A stretch of DNA of 64,000 nucleotides, taken from assembly GCF_040939455.1 (NCBI RefSeq), contig NC_134136.1, forward strand, positions 101,544,014 through 101,608,013. Reading direction: 5' to 3'. This document shows positions 34,573 through 46,647 of the stretch, one piece after another. Position 1 is the stretch's first letter; every line of letters starts with the position of its first letter. Made by a program: the position numbers and the translations under genes. Origin of the DNA: Microcebus murinus. Its lineage: Eukaryota; Chordata; Mammalia; Primates; Cheirogaleidae. Below the pieces are notes generated by a model that saw nothing but the letters and a program-made list of their open reading frames with translations, was not told the DNA's origin and ran no database searches.

Positions 34573-34620
<48 letters not shown>
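34276..34620 (+). mobile_element. Alu, strepsirrhine type (sense), internal deletion and (TA)n tail
   Basis: GGCCAGGCGCAGTGGTTCAC start, TAGAAAGAAATTAATTGGCC junction and TTAGCCAGGCATGGTGGCG right arm. The left arm has lost about 30 bp: TAATCCTAGC runs directly into TTGAGGTCAGGAG, while the copy at 58881 has the CTCTTGGGAGGCCGAGG block between. There is a small internal repeat GAGTTTGAGGTTTTGAGG. The A22 tail (34569-34590) leads into (TA)15 (34591-34620). Confidence 0.95.
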
Positions 34621-34623
<3 letters not shown>

Positions 34624-37600
34624 TAGTTAACAGCTCCAAAAAAATTATGGTAGTAAATGGAGAATAATCACTGTGAAGCATATCTTTATAGAAATTATTG
34701 CCTAAGGGCAAACTTGGTATTATAATGAGTCTGTAAATTTATATTTTCATTTCAGAAATTCACATTTTAATACTTCAATGTCTTCTTTCAAAATTCAGAT
34801 TTTGTTAAAAACCAAAATTATATTATATTATTAATTTTGTTTTTCTTAAACCTCTATGCCAGAGTTTACTTCACATACATGGAGGTTTATACTATTCACA
34901 TTATATAACCCTGTGTTCAGAACATATTCCCAAGTTAGCATAAATTCTGCAGACTGTCTTCTCATCTCCACCCAGCTTCTTTCCAGATTGAAGAATTTTT
35001 ATCATTTTTTCAACTCATCTTTATTATTAATTAGGTTAGACTAAGCTATGCTATGGTAATGAATAAACTCTCAAATTTATTTTGCTTAATGTAGAACTTT
35101 TTTTTTCTCTTCTATGCAAAGTCTATTTTGTTATGAGCTCAATGTATCTCCCCACTGGAAAGTAGCTCCAAGATCCAGTCTTCTAACTTAAGATTCTGCC
35201 ATTTCAACATGTGGCTTTATGGTTTTCCACAAAAGAGGAAGAGAGACCATGGAGAACTCATACAGTATTTTATCTCATAGTCCAATAAAAACTAGTCACG
35301 TGGCCCCTTCATATTGCAAGGGGTTCTGCGAAATGTAGTTTTTATGTGTAGATGTCTAACCATCTCCTATTTTCCCAGCACAGCTTCTCAGAAGAGACAG
35401 CACTTAGGAATTGCCCAAGTCAGATACTTGTTATTTTTCTGGCTGCCCTTTTTGAAATCCTTTACGTGATGCCTTACCCAACTCCTGATTTGCTTGCAAG
35501 AGTTTTTGAGGATTTTGTTTCTGTTTTTGTTTTTAATTTTTAAGTATTTCATCAAATGTTCTTGAAGAAAAAAGTTTCCATGTTCTAGCTTCTTGTGGCA
35601 TCATTACCTGGAATTGATGGCTTACCTTTAGGAGAGGTCTAAAAACTCCACAATTGCATGGTGCCATTTTTTCATAATATATTACAATCTGGGCATGTAA
35701 TAATCTTGGTAAAGGTTATTACATAACCAAAATTCCCCTCATGCTGTTTGATTTTTTTAAATTTACTAAAGCATTGAATACAGATAAATATAAAAAATCC
35801 CCTCAGTAACATAGAATTATACATAACTATAACTAGTCATATATATGCATATAGTGTGATGAATATCATGTATATTTATGCATACTCTCTATATAACTAT
35901 TTTAATATAACTTTGTAATATTTTTTGCTAGAAATTTTATTTAAAAAGTTGCATAAGTATGCTCCATATGCTCAAATATATATCTTATGTATGATATATA
36001 TAAAAATATATATCTTAGGAATGGGAGGGTGATGGGTATAGTGAAAGGAAAGCATTTGTTAATGTATAAAATTTCCCTATGAAATATTATATTAAAATAG
36101 ATGGTTGAAAATGACATGTTATACAATATTCATCCTTAGGTTTTCTATGCTCCCTGGCCCAACTCAAAATTAAGAATACTTCAGCCAGACAGAAAAGCTT
36201 TACTGGATCAATGCTTCATTTAATATTTCAGACTTTTTCTGATACAGAGACTAATGTGCTCTGTTTAGTTGAGTCTCTTCAAATCTACAACTATAGGCTT
36301 CCTCTAATAATAAGAACTAGAGTCACATATTTCTCATTTAACCTTTACCCCAGTTCTATGAGATATTTGTATGAGACATCTTATTTCTTTATCCACTTAT
36401 TTATTCTTCTTTATTAACAGAATCCCAGGCAAAGTTGCAATGTTTTCGCACAATTGTTCATCCTCATGCAGGTAGAGGTAGTCAATAAGATAAATGAGGA
36501 GTTTGCTGGACTTCTGGGACAGTGTTTTATAATTCTGAGCATTCTTGCACTTGTTGAGGACTAGATAGAGCCATGGCTGCTATTTGAAAATTATGAGACA
36601 AACACCAAGAGCATATCACAGATGTGGCCTTGCCATCCTTGAGCACATAAACCCATACCATCAAACTCCTACTTCCAAACTTAGTATTACATGAGAATAT
36701 CAAACGTGTTTTACCCAGTCTAGTCAGATCTCTTTATGAAAGCCAAATATAATTCCTGGCTGATTTAGTAAATTCATCTTCTCAGAAGTTATAGAAACTA
36801 CATAAGGACACATGGACAAGTGTCAGAGTAAGACTGTGGACATCAGTCTTACTTGTTACCTCATGTTCACTTTATTACACTATATGCCATTGCATCTGTC
36901 CTACGAATTGTGCTCTCTTTCAGTGTTCAGCAGCAGTTTGTTTAAGGCTCATGAAATATCATAAAGAGTAAGTTGAAATTAAATTAGACAAGGTGACAGA
37001 AATATGCCTTGGCTAATATTTTTCTTATTTTCAGTCCCAATCCCTACTGTTTATGTTTCATAATGCTGTTGAATATAAATTATGTTAAAACCATATACTC
37101 AATTTTTAACTTCTCATATTGCTATCAAATCTATTAGGCATATTTCTAAAATTTTTCTCCAGTTGGTTAGTATTACTGTTACTCTATTATTAATAACTTC
37201 CAAAAGGTGGTTAATGATGAATTTTGAACATTAGGTGAAGAATGTTACACATTATCTTCTAGGGAGAAGTTACTGAATATCTTTTGGGCAATGAAGTTAT
37301 GTATTACAAACTTTGAATTTGTAGTGATGTATGTGATAAATTGAAGAAGAGAAACTCCAGAAACAGAAGACCCACTTAAGAGGCTATTGCCATATGCACA
37401 TTCGTTGCCATACACAATATAGTAATATCACTATCCACATCAGACCCATAATCAGTCACTCTGGCTTGCTCAAAGTCTTCTGAATAGTATTAAATAGTTC
37501 ATACATTCTTTACCTCCGAAATGAATGTGGTAGAATATAAATAGAATGCATTATCTATCTGTATAAAATTCTTAGTTCCTAAGACAGTTTTAAGTCTATA

Positions 37601-37641
37601 TGAGGTGTTTTCAAATGTGCAGAACCAAGTCATATTAATAA
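34621..37641. other. AT-rich DNA, mostly unassigned
   Basis: 35030-35345 resembles an old interspersed repeat (GTTAGACTAAGCTATGCTAT, AACTAGTCACGTGGCC and GCGAAATGTAG blocks) that I cannot name. Frames at 34856-35044, 35352-35543, 35941-36126 and 36211-36417 have no domain and are likely chance. 35840-36010 is rich in TATATA. Confidence 0.4.
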
Positions 37642-38100
37642 TCTCATTTATATTAAATACTTATTTATTTAAATTGACAAATAAAATTTGTATTTATTTA
37701 TTCTGTATAACATGATCTTTTCAGATATGTATATGTTGTGAAATGGCTAAATCAAGCTATTTAACATATGCATTACCTCACATACTTTTTGGGGTGAAAA
37801 TGTTTAAAATGTACTCTCTCAGCAATTTTCAAATATAAAATATATTTTTATTAACTACAGTCACCATGATGTACAATAGACATATTGAACTTATTCTTCT
37901 TATCTAACTGAAACTGTAAGTCCTTTGACCAATATCTCCCCAATCCTCCTGCCCTCTGCCAGCCTCTGGTACCCACCATTTCATTCTTTTTCTGTAAGTT
38001 CAATGATTTTAAATTCCACATATAAGTGAGATCATGTGATATTTGTCTTCCTGGCTTATTTCACTTAACATAATGTTCTATATTCTCATTTATATTAAAT
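37642..38100 (-). mobile_element. L1 3' UTR fragment (antisense) with perfect 17-bp TSD
   Basis: TCTCATTTATATTAAAT occurs at 37642-37658 and 38084-38100 without mismatch. Between them is reversed L1 3' UTR of an L1MA-like type: AATGGCTAAATCAAGCTATT, TAACATATGCATTACCTCAC, ACTACAGTCACCATGATGTA, CTGGCTTATTTCACTTAAC. It is only about 425 bp, so strongly 5'-truncated, with a decayed A tail at its left end. Confidence 0.9.
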
Positions 38101-38190
38101 TAATCTCTTCTCCTACCACTCTGCTCCCCACTCCTACTTTGTGCTTGGTGTAGATAGTAACCCTTAGCAGGTATTCATAATGTATTTTAA

Positions 38191-38247
38191 GTGGGAGAGA
38201 AGGGAGGAAGGAGGGAAGGAAGGAGGGAATATAGGAAGGAGGGAGTG
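38191..38247. repeat. Purine-only GGAA/GGGA-rich tract
   Basis: GTGGGAGAGAAGGGAGGAAG and the following GGAGGGAAGGA units form an almost pure purine strand of about 57 bp. The only pyrimidines are in GTG at the left, ATATA near 38230 and GTG at the right edge. Confidence 0.9.
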
Positions 38248-38929
38248 AACCAAAGAAAGAAACCTTATTATATTATTGAAGAAATTGGAGTACTTTAAAC
38301 ACATATGTCAGTCTGTTTAAGATGATATTAACCTGAATAAACAATTTAATATGTTATCATGAACAAACTGAAACACTCAAGAATTATTTAATGTGAAGTT
38401 TTGGAAAAAGAAATGGCTATGTAAAGCTTCCCTTTCAAAATAAAGAAGGCGTATTCAAAATGAAAAATAATTATTGATTCTTCACATTACTGAGAGAGAA
38501 AACTAATCAAGGTGGATAATTCTACTTTGGATCAGAAATGAAAGATGACTATATAGATGGTGGACTTCTTATTTTGTGCAGCTTGTCAAATGTCCTAAAG
38601 CACAGTTCCAAAAAAAATTCAAAACTGTGTTAAAATATCAGGACTGAAGCAGAATTATATATCCTTTTACTAGTTCAAACTACATTCTCCAAAATTGATC
38701 CGGATTTCTGACATTATACCACACCTATACATACCCTGTGATTCCTGAATTAATTGATAAATATTCTCCCCTAGGCAATCGTTGGTAATTAATAGCTTAT
38801 TTGAGAAAACATATTAAGAATAACAAACCTTTAAATTAAAATGCAAATTGCATTAGAAACAAAGAATTTAAATATAAAATTGCTCAGTCTGAAACCAAAA
38901 CCTGAGCAATGTCCGCCACATTAAATTTT
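38248..38929. other. Unassigned AT-rich DNA
   Basis: No gene or named repeat seen. Confidence 0.4.
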
Positions 38930-39190
38930 TCTTAGAAGGAAATATTGCCATTTGGGACAACATGGGATACCTGGAGGACATTATGCTAAGTAAAATAAGC
39001 CAGAAAAAGGAAAATACTGCATGCTTTCACTTATATGTGGAATCTGAAAAAAAAAAAAAAAAACAAGTGAAACTCATAGTAACAAAAAGTAAAATGGTGG
39101 TTACCAGAGGCTGCAGGGTAAGGGAAATGGGGAGATGTTGATAAAGGGGTACAAACTTTCAGTTATAAAAAGAATAAATTCTGGAAACTT
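38930..39190 (+). mobile_element. Old L1M 3' region fragment (sense)
   Basis: GGAGGACATTATGCTAAGTA, AAATAAGCCAGAAAAAGGAA, CTTTCACTTATATGTGGAAT and AAATGGTGGTTACCAGAGGC are the sense text of the L1M ORF2 end and early 3' UTR. An A17 run interrupts it at 39047-39063. Confidence 0.8.
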
Positions 39191-40174
39191 AAAATATGAA
39201 AAAGAAAAAAAAAACAGTGACTTAATTCAAGCCTGTGGGAAAAAAATATAAAATAAATAAACGTCCAGAATAAAAATAAGTAAATGTTTCTTATGAAATA
39301 ACGTCAGTATTCCCCAAGGATGGCTTTATAGTGACTTTCATTCTAAAATGCTGGCACTATGCCTAGAAAATAACTGAGGCTCATGATTCAGTGAGGCCGA
39401 AGATTACTTTTGAACCCAATATTAAAGGTGATACCTGATTAACTTTTCTTTCTCTGACACATTGCTTTTGTTATGCACAGATTACAGTTGTTTGAGGATG
39501 GATTCATGACTTCATCCTAGTTTTTCTTTCAACACCTTTAATGTACAATGTGATGTTCATCCATTATAGCTGCACAGTCCAGATCTTCTTTCAGTGAAGA
39601 TTTGTTGCTCCAGCTGCAGAGATGCCCTTCCTAGGGAGCTATCATGCAATGACTAATTGATAAAGCCAGTGTTCAAGGTGCCCAGTGCAAGATGACTCTG
39701 ACATGCCATTTTAGTTATAGAGTTCCTCAGGGGAGTCAGTTGTAGTCATTTTTCCAGCCCACCATGCATGCATTTTGACTTCTTCATCTGCCTAATCCTG
39801 CTTTTTCCCTCTTTCCTCCACAGGTGTACCCAAGGGTATTCACTAATATTTTGAAGCCTAAACTCAATTTCAAAGTCCACTTCTCATGGAACCCCACCAA
39901 CAGATGCCATCTGAAATATCAGTTGATTTATTTCTGGAATGTCTGACAAGATAATATTGAGAATTATTGACCATGTTGTTTTGGCTTTCCAAGTCAAATC
40001 ATTTTAATTGTTGAATCTTGTTCCAGTTAGTGGATTAGGCATTTTGTTTCATTGCACCAGTGAAATAAGAGGAAAAACCAGAAAGGAAGAAAATTTTTAA
40101 CATAAATAAGATATCAATGATTAAGATTATATTTCTCATGAGAATACTTTTTATATCCATATCCATTCTCTTAG
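39191..40174. other. Unassigned DNA
   Basis: No named repeat. A pyrimidine tract ending in CAG (39802-39824) looks like a splice acceptor but no open frame of interest follows it. Confidence 0.4.
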
Positions 40175-40670
40175 CATTTTTCAAGAATGCAATATATTAT
40201 TATCAATATACTATTTCTTTGGCAGAATCTTTGAGGTTTTCTAGATATAAGATTATATCATCAGCAAAGAGCAATAGTTTGACTTCTTCTGTCCCCATTT
40301 GAATACCCTTGATTTCCTTCTCTTGTCTGATTGCTATGGCAAGGACTTCCAGCACTATGTTGAATAGAAGTGGAGATAGTGGGCACCTTGTCTGGTTCCA
40401 GTTCTAAGCAGGAATGCTTTTAAACTTTCCCCATTCAGTCTGATGTTGGCTGTGGTTGTTTCATATACGGTTTTAATAATTTTGAGGGATGTCCCATCTA
40501 TGCCTATTTTATTAAGAGTTCTTATTAAAAAACAGTGCTGAATTCTGTCAGATGCCTTTTCTGCATCTATTGAGAGGATCACGTGGTCTTTGTTTTTGCT
40601 TTTATTTATATGGTGAATTACATTTATAGATTTACATATGTTGAACCATCTTTACATCTCTGGGGGAGAT
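40175..40670 (-). mobile_element. L1 ORF2 RT fragment (antisense), 3' segment of an inverted L1
   Basis: Reversed L1 ORF2 from the RT palm back toward the middle of the protein. The minus frame 40355-40582 contains the conserved [13 protein letters not shown] segment with the first catalytic aspartate. The block ends near GATGTAAAGATGGTTCAAC (antisense). It carries no 3' UTR or poly-T, so its 3' end is missing. It joins directly to a sense L1 piece at about 40671. Confidence 0.85.
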
Positions 40671-41576
40671 TCAGATGGAAATCAAAAGATACTTTGAAAT
40701 AAATGATAATGGGGACACAAGTTCTCAAATCTGTGGGATACAGCAAAAACAGTCCTGAAAGAAAACTCATAGGACTAAATGCCCACATCCAAAATACAGA
40801 AAGGTCACAAATCAACAAACTAATGAATCATCTCAAGGAACTGGAAAAGGAAGAGCAAATCAATCTGAAACCCAGCAGAAGAAAAGAAATAACCAAGATC
40901 AGATCAGAACTGAATGAAATGGAGAACAAAAGAACTATACAGAAGATTAAGGAAATGAAAAGTTGGTTCTTTTTGAAAAGATAAGCAAAATTGACAGGCC
41001 TTTTGCTAGATTGACCAGAAGCAGAAAGGAAAGGATTCTAATAAGCTCAATTAGAAATGAAAAAGGAGAAGTCACAACCGATATCATGGAAATACAAAAC
41101 ATCATCTTTTAATAATTTAAAAACTTCTATGCCCCAAACTTGAAAATGTGGAGGAAATGGACAAATTCTCAGAAACACACAGCCTCTGTAGGCCCAATCA
41201 GGAAGAAATAGAATTCCTGAATAGATCAATGCCAAGCACCAAAATTGAAGCAACAATAAAAATTCTTCCAAGAAAAAAACATCTTGAACCAGAAGGGTTC
41301 ACATCCAAATTTTACTAAACCTACAAAGAAGAACTGATACTTATATTGCATAAATTATTCCATAACATTGAGAAGGATGGAATCTTCCCCAACTCATTCT
41401 ACAAACCAATATTACCTTGATACCAAACCCAGGAAAGGACACAAGAACAACAACAACAACAAAAACACACCCATAGCCCTTGTGAATATAGATGCAAAAA
41501 TTCTCAATAAAATCTTAAGAAACCAAATTCAACTGCACATCAAAAAAATAATTTATCATGACCAGGTGGGCTTCAT
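40671..41576 (+). mobile_element. L1 ORF2 linker fragment (sense), inverted 5' segment
   Basis: Sense ORF2 between endonuclease and RT. The frame 40703-40984 has ERKLIGLNAHIQNTERSQIN and a Lys/Glu-rich stretch, and 41368-41595 is also ORF2 debris. It stops at ACCAGGTGGGCTTCAT. In intact L1 that point is followed by the sequence that begins the antisense block to the left, so the two pieces are halves of one inverted L1. A (CAA)n run lies at 41440-41463. Confidence 0.85.
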
Positions 41577-41941
41577 CTATGCATTTTTATTGTAAGTATA
41601 TTAAGCAGTGATAAAGAACATATTTGTTAAAAAAAAATGTATGTACCAGGAGCTTTATTAAGAAATTTACAGTTAGAGTCGCAGAACTCTTAGGAGTGAT
41701 ATAAGGTTGAAAATTTGTTATAGGAATTTGACCTTGAGTAATTGTGGAAGCAAGTTAAATGGATTATGTATGATTGTCATCTCTGCATCTAGTGCTGATC
41801 CTGATGTCAACAGGGCAGACAGTCAGTACAAAAAGACAGACATGAAATGAAGGAAAGCAAGGACAAACTGGAACCCATGAGGTCAATCAAGCTTTAATGC
41901 GCATTAGTATTTCACCGCTCCCAAACCTCCAACTTCAATAA

Positions 41942-42124
41942 TGCAGTGACTTGCAAGACAAGCTAGTGCCCTCTTTCCAGATGCAAATAGGAGCCAAACA
42001 GAAGCCGGAGAAGTTGAAGCAAACCAAGTGGGAGCTGGAAGAGTTGTGGGCCCAGCTGCTGCCTAACACTACCAGAGTGTGTCAACAGATCAGTGACAAT
42101 CTGCATGATCTGCAACACAACTGA
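41942..42124 (+). other. Coding-like open frame, possible pseudogene or exon remnant
   Basis: A stop-bounded frame of 60 codons plus a stop at 42122-42124. Its composition is unusually protein-like for this window and favours a helical or coiled-coil segment: KQKPEKLKQTKWELEELWAQ followed by a Cys/Gln/Asp-rich tail ending DLQHN. CCCTCTTTCCAG at 41970-41980 directly before ATG 41981 would pass as a splice acceptor. DNA just upstream (41846-41895) has another short coding-like run with stops and frame changes. I do not recognise the protein. A decayed processed pseudogene is the simplest reading; a real terminal exon is possible but unsupported. Confidence 0.3.
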
Positions 42125-42264
42125 TGTCTTGCATTGTGCTTCCAAGTATGGAGTGTATTTTTCACTTTGACTTTCCAATTCCTATGCAAAATGTATCTAT
42201 TAAGGAAAGGAAACTCTGAGAAACATAGTTCCAACTTAGCTAAGTTGACACAGTACAAGCCCAT

Positions 42265-42410
42265 CACACATATATATTTATACTAACCATATTATAATCT
42301 GCACCTTGCAGATACTATTATTAACTTCTTGCAGATGAAGAAAATGAGGCACAGAAAGGATTAGTTATTTTCCTGGATACATGCAGCTAGTAGTTTGGTC
42401 AGACTAACCT
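42265..42410 (-). repeat. MIR SINE relic (antisense)
   Basis: Reversed MIR: TACTATTATTAACTTCTTGC, AGATGAAGAAAATGAGGCAC, AGAAAGGATTAGTTATTTTC and CATGCAGCTAGTAG. Confidence 0.7.
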
Positions 42411-42469
42411 TTCCATAGATAAAAATCATAAAATCTGGATAAAATATAAGATAGAATAATAATAAAAAT

Positions 42470-43245
42470 TTTGAAAATTAGAACTACATGTGATCCAGCA
42501 ATCTCATTTTTGGGTGTGTATTCAAAGAAATTAAAGTCAGGATCTCTAAGAGATATCTGCACTCCCATGTCCACTGCAGCATTATTCACAATAGCCAAGA
42601 TATGGAAACTACCTAAATGTCCACCAATGGATGAGTGGATAAAGAAATTGCAGTATATACATACGATGAAATATTATTCAACTTTTAAAAAAGAAGGAAA
42701 ATCTGCCATTTGTGACAATGTGGAAGGAGCTGGAAGATATTCTGTTACATGATTTAAGTCAGACATGGAAAGAAAAATACAGTACTATATGATCTTATGT
42801 ATATGTGGAATCTAAAATAGTCAAACTCATAGAAGCAGGGTGTAGAATGGTGGTTTCCAGGGCCTAGGGGAAAGAGAAATGAGAAGGCAATGGTTAAAGG
42901 GTTATCGTGTTAGTTATGTAAAATATATAAGTTCTGGAGATCTGCTATACATGGAATAGTGCCTATAGCTAGCAATACTGTATTATATACTGAAAATTTG
43001 CTAAGAAGATAGATCTTATGTTGTGTTCTTATCACACACACACACACACAAACAACAACAACAGTAATAATAATAAAGAGAGCAGGAGGAAACTGGGAAG
43101 TGATGAATATGTTTATGGCCTTGATGGTGGTGTTCATTTTACAGGTGTATACTTATCCCCAAACTTGTTGAGATGTGTACATTAAATATGTGTAGCTTTT
43201 ATATGTCTGTAATACCTCCATACAGTGGCTTGGAATAATGATAAT
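42470..43245 (+). mobile_element. Old L1M ORF2 end and 3' UTR (sense)
   Basis: The frame 42471-42752 still shows ORF2 C-terminal text ([18 protein letters not shown]). It is followed by a ATATGTGGAATCTAAAATAG block, TAGAATGGTGGTTTCCAGG and a TGATGGTGGTGTTCATTTTAC 3' UTR stretch. (CA)n at 43033-43050 and (AAT)n at 43237-43259 have grown in its tail. The translation is decayed and not functional. Confidence 0.85.
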
Positions 43246-43559
43246 AATAATAATAATTTTGAAATATAGAAGAAAGAACAAAAGCAAGTAGAAACTGGAT
43301 GGAAAATTACACTTGAGAGAACATAACAATAGTTTTTCGAATTTGTGAGTTAATAATTTTGCCTTGCAGTATGCCCTAATCTCTATTTTACTGTACAGGG
43401 ACACAAAAAGCTACAGCCCAAAGAGCTTGGAGTATCAAAGGACAATGTTTGGAATAACAGAGAAGAAATTTAGTAATTCTGGAAGTGAGGGAGCAGCAAC
43501 AGGGGCAAACCTCAATATCTGTGTATAAAATCTACCTAAATCCTTGGCTGATCTCTAAA

Positions 43560-43989
43560 GCATGATAAAGACCCCAAGAAGCCCAGTAAAATCTCAGCAG
43601 ATGTAAATTGAAAGAACTGAGTGGTAACTGCATCTTTTACAGCCCACAGGAGAGATAGAGTTTGGAGTCCCTCCAAGTTATCTTCCTGCTAGAATGAAAA
43701 TCATTTTTCAGAGGAACAGAATTTAGAGTCTCTATACATATCATTCATATCCAGTAGTCAATCAAAAATCACTAGACATGTAAAGAAACAGAAAAATATG
43801 ACCTATACTCAAAAACAAAAATATAGTCAATACACCAAACCTATGAAGATACAGATGTTGCAATTATCAGATAGGGCTTTAAAGTAGCTGTTAAATATTT
43901 TCAAGAACTTAAAGGAAAATAAATGCATATATAAATAAACATATGATTCATCTTAGGAGAAAAGTGAAAACAATATACTAATTTCAAAG
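43560..43989 (+). mobile_element. Old L1M/HAL1 ORF1-type fragment (sense)
   Basis: CAAAAATCACTAGACATGTA, AAGAAACAGAAAAATATGAC, GGGCTTTAAAGTAGCTGTTA and TATTTTCAAGAACTTAAAGG match the sense ORF1 leader region shared by old L1M and HAL1 elements. Frames are closed by stops. Its order relative to the L1M 3' end at 42470-43245 shows it is a separate insertion. Confidence 0.65.
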
Positions 43990-44280
43990 GCCCTTAGCTG
44001 GGAGATTTCAGGAACAGGAAAGATATGAGTGTTAATAAAACTGAGTGGACAAGAAAGGGAAGGTCAAGACATGAGGAAAGAGATTTTTCAGGAAATCAGA
44101 TCATGTACAACTTTGTAGGCCATGTAAAGATTTGGGCTCTTATTCAAATGAAACAAAGAATTGGAGAGATTTGAGAAGAGTAATATTACTTGAATTCTTT
44201 ATAAGGATAACTTAAACTGCACTGCAAAGAAGAAACTGGTGATAATAAAGAAAAATATTGAAGAGATATTCAAAATCCTA
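43990..44280 (-). repeat. L2 LINE relic (antisense)
   Basis: Reversed L2: GATCATGTACAACTTTGTAG, GCCATGTAAAGATTTGGGCT and GAGATTTGAGAAGAGTAATA match the 'gatcatgtagggccttgtaggccatg' part of L2. Confidence 0.6.
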
Positions 44281-45269
44281 TAGTTCAAATAAATTTATCA
44301 AAATATTTTCATTTTTCCATGTTGTCTTATAATTATATGTGCTTTGTGTCTTAAATTTATAATTAAAAATTAATATACTTTATAATTCTATATATGTATA
44401 TGTAAATTATAAATTTTTATGTTTTCATATATATTGGTATAAAGTTGTTTATATTTCCTTTAATCTCTTTTACCTCTAGTTGAGTTGTGCTCACTTATTA
44501 GTTTCTAATACCATTTAGATTTTCTTTGTCTCATTTTTAGTTTGCTTTGTATAGTGGGTACATAAATAATTAGCTTTCAATCATTTTTCTTGTATTTTAA
44601 TTTTATTCTAAGTAGCATTGAACAAAAAAACATTATATACAGTAATTTCATCATTACTCAGTTCCCAGTAATTTACTAATTTTTATTTTGATTTCTTTAA
44701 ACTAGAATCTTTCATTTTAAAATGTTAAATTATATAAGGTTTATTAGTAACCTTTTTGCTATCGGTTACTAAATTGTAATTTTGTTAGAAAACGTAATCT
44801 GTGTAATACAGACTTTGAATTTGGTGAGTCTTGATTTGTAACCGAGTTTATGACCAAATTCTGTCAATATTATTTTTGTGCTTGTTATTAAAATGTATAC
44901 TTTCATGTTTACACACAAGGTAACCCTTAATAAACTCGTTGATTTTGTTAATTCTTTCTCAATATCCTCTAAGACCACACTTTAAAAAATCTGTTTCAAT
45001 TTTTTGATTTGTGGAGCATTTGAAAACATTCCCAGTCTAACTGTCCACCTCTCCTTGAAATACTGGTAATTTTCACTCTAAATACTTTGGGACAAAGTGA
45101 TTAGGTGCATACTGGTTGCATAATTTTATTATACTAATGAACTTAGATTATTATCATTATATTGTGATAGTCTAGAAATCTTTTTGTCTTCATGATTATT
45201 TTGTAATTACAAAGAGACTATCCAATAGACACGCTTAGAAAATAAGAAAACAAATTTCTAGAGATTAAA
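44281..45269. other. Unassigned AT-rich DNA
   Basis: No gene or named repeat. The 69-codon minus frame at 44769-44978 has no domain. Confidence 0.4.
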
Positions 45270-46045
45270 AGTATGGACATAACATGCATGTGAAAAAATG
45301 TTCACCATCGCTAATCATCAGAGAAATGCAAATTAAAACCACAATGAGGTATCGTCTTATAGGATGGCTATTATTAAAAAGACAAAAAAAGAACAGATCT
45401 TGAGGAGGATACAGAGAAAAGGTAATCCTTATACACTGTTGGGGAATGTAAATTAGTGATACCTCTATGGAAAACAGTATGGAGATTTCTCAAAGAACTA
45501 AAAGATAGAACTACCATAAGATCCAGCAATCTCATTAGCGGATATCTACCCAAAGGAAAAGAAATCAATATATAAAAAGATACCTCCACTTGTATCTTTA
45601 TCACAGCACTATCCACAATAGCAAAGATACAGAATCAATCCACGTGTCCATCAAAACAGAATTGGATAAGGAAAATGTACATATATACACAATAGAATAC
45701 TATTCAGCCATAAAAAATGAAATCATGTCTTTTGCAGTAACATGAATGAAACCAGATGCAATTATCTTAAGTGAAACAACTCAGACACAGAAAGACAAAC
45801 ATCACATGTTCTCATTTATAAGTGGGAGCTAAATAATGTGTATATATGAAATTAGAGTGTGGAATGATGGACAATGGAGACTCTGAGGGGCTGGGAGTGA
45901 AAGGGTGGATGATGTGAGGTTGCTTGGCAGGTACAAAGTGCGTTGTTCTGGTGACTATGCACTGAAGGCCCTGACTTCACCACAACGTGATATATCACAC
46001 TTGTACCCTATGAATATATACAAATAAAAAATAAATTTTAAAAAG
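45270..46045 (+). mobile_element. L1 ORF2 end and 3' UTR (sense)
   Basis: AATCATCAGAGAAATGCAAA, TTAAAACCACAATGAGGTAT, CCATAAGATCCAGCAATCTC and the 3' UTR end CACTTGTACCCTATGAATAT followed by an A-rich tail (CAAATAAAAAATAAATTTT). It is 5'-truncated, with stops throughout. The minus frame 45374-45616 is a shadow. Confidence 0.88.
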
Positions 46046-46647
46046 ATATAGAGAGATATCTACATCATCTATATCTGTATACTTGTATCTCCATGCCCCA
46101 TCTATACATCCATGTTTATATTAATACATTTTAAATAAAGATTTCAGACATTTTGCATGTATAGTAATTACCGATACATTAAATAATTTTAACACATAAT
46201 ATTCATGTTCTGTTTGTTTTGATTTTACTGGATTTATTTTTCTCCTTTCTTGTCTTAATTTATTGCTTTTACCACATTGTATGCTCTATATGTTATTCTT
46301 TCACTGAATGCACATGAAATTTTAACATCCGCATTTGACTTAAGAAATTTTAAAGGTAGCATCATTATCTTTATCTGAAACAATACAATGACCTTAAAAT
46401 ATTAACTCCAGTATCTCTTAATTTATATTACATATTACAAAGCATTGTCCATTATTCATGCTGATTTTATACATTTGTTGTTTGCTTACTAGTGTATTTT
46501 TTCATCCATCATTCTAACTTACCTTTCTATCAAGTTTAATATTCATCTTGAAGTGCATATTTGGAAATTCTTTCAGTGAGTGTCTCTTCTCTTTCTGTCT
46601 GTCTGAAAGTGTCTTTTACTATACTTATTCTTTTTACAGATTCTTAA
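46046..46647. other. Unassigned AT-rich DNA
   Basis: No gene or named repeat seen. Confidence 0.4.

Noticed and set aside
39802..39824. Splice-acceptor-like pyrimidine tract ending in CAG
   Set aside because: No open frame of useful length follows, and such tracts are common in T-rich DNA.
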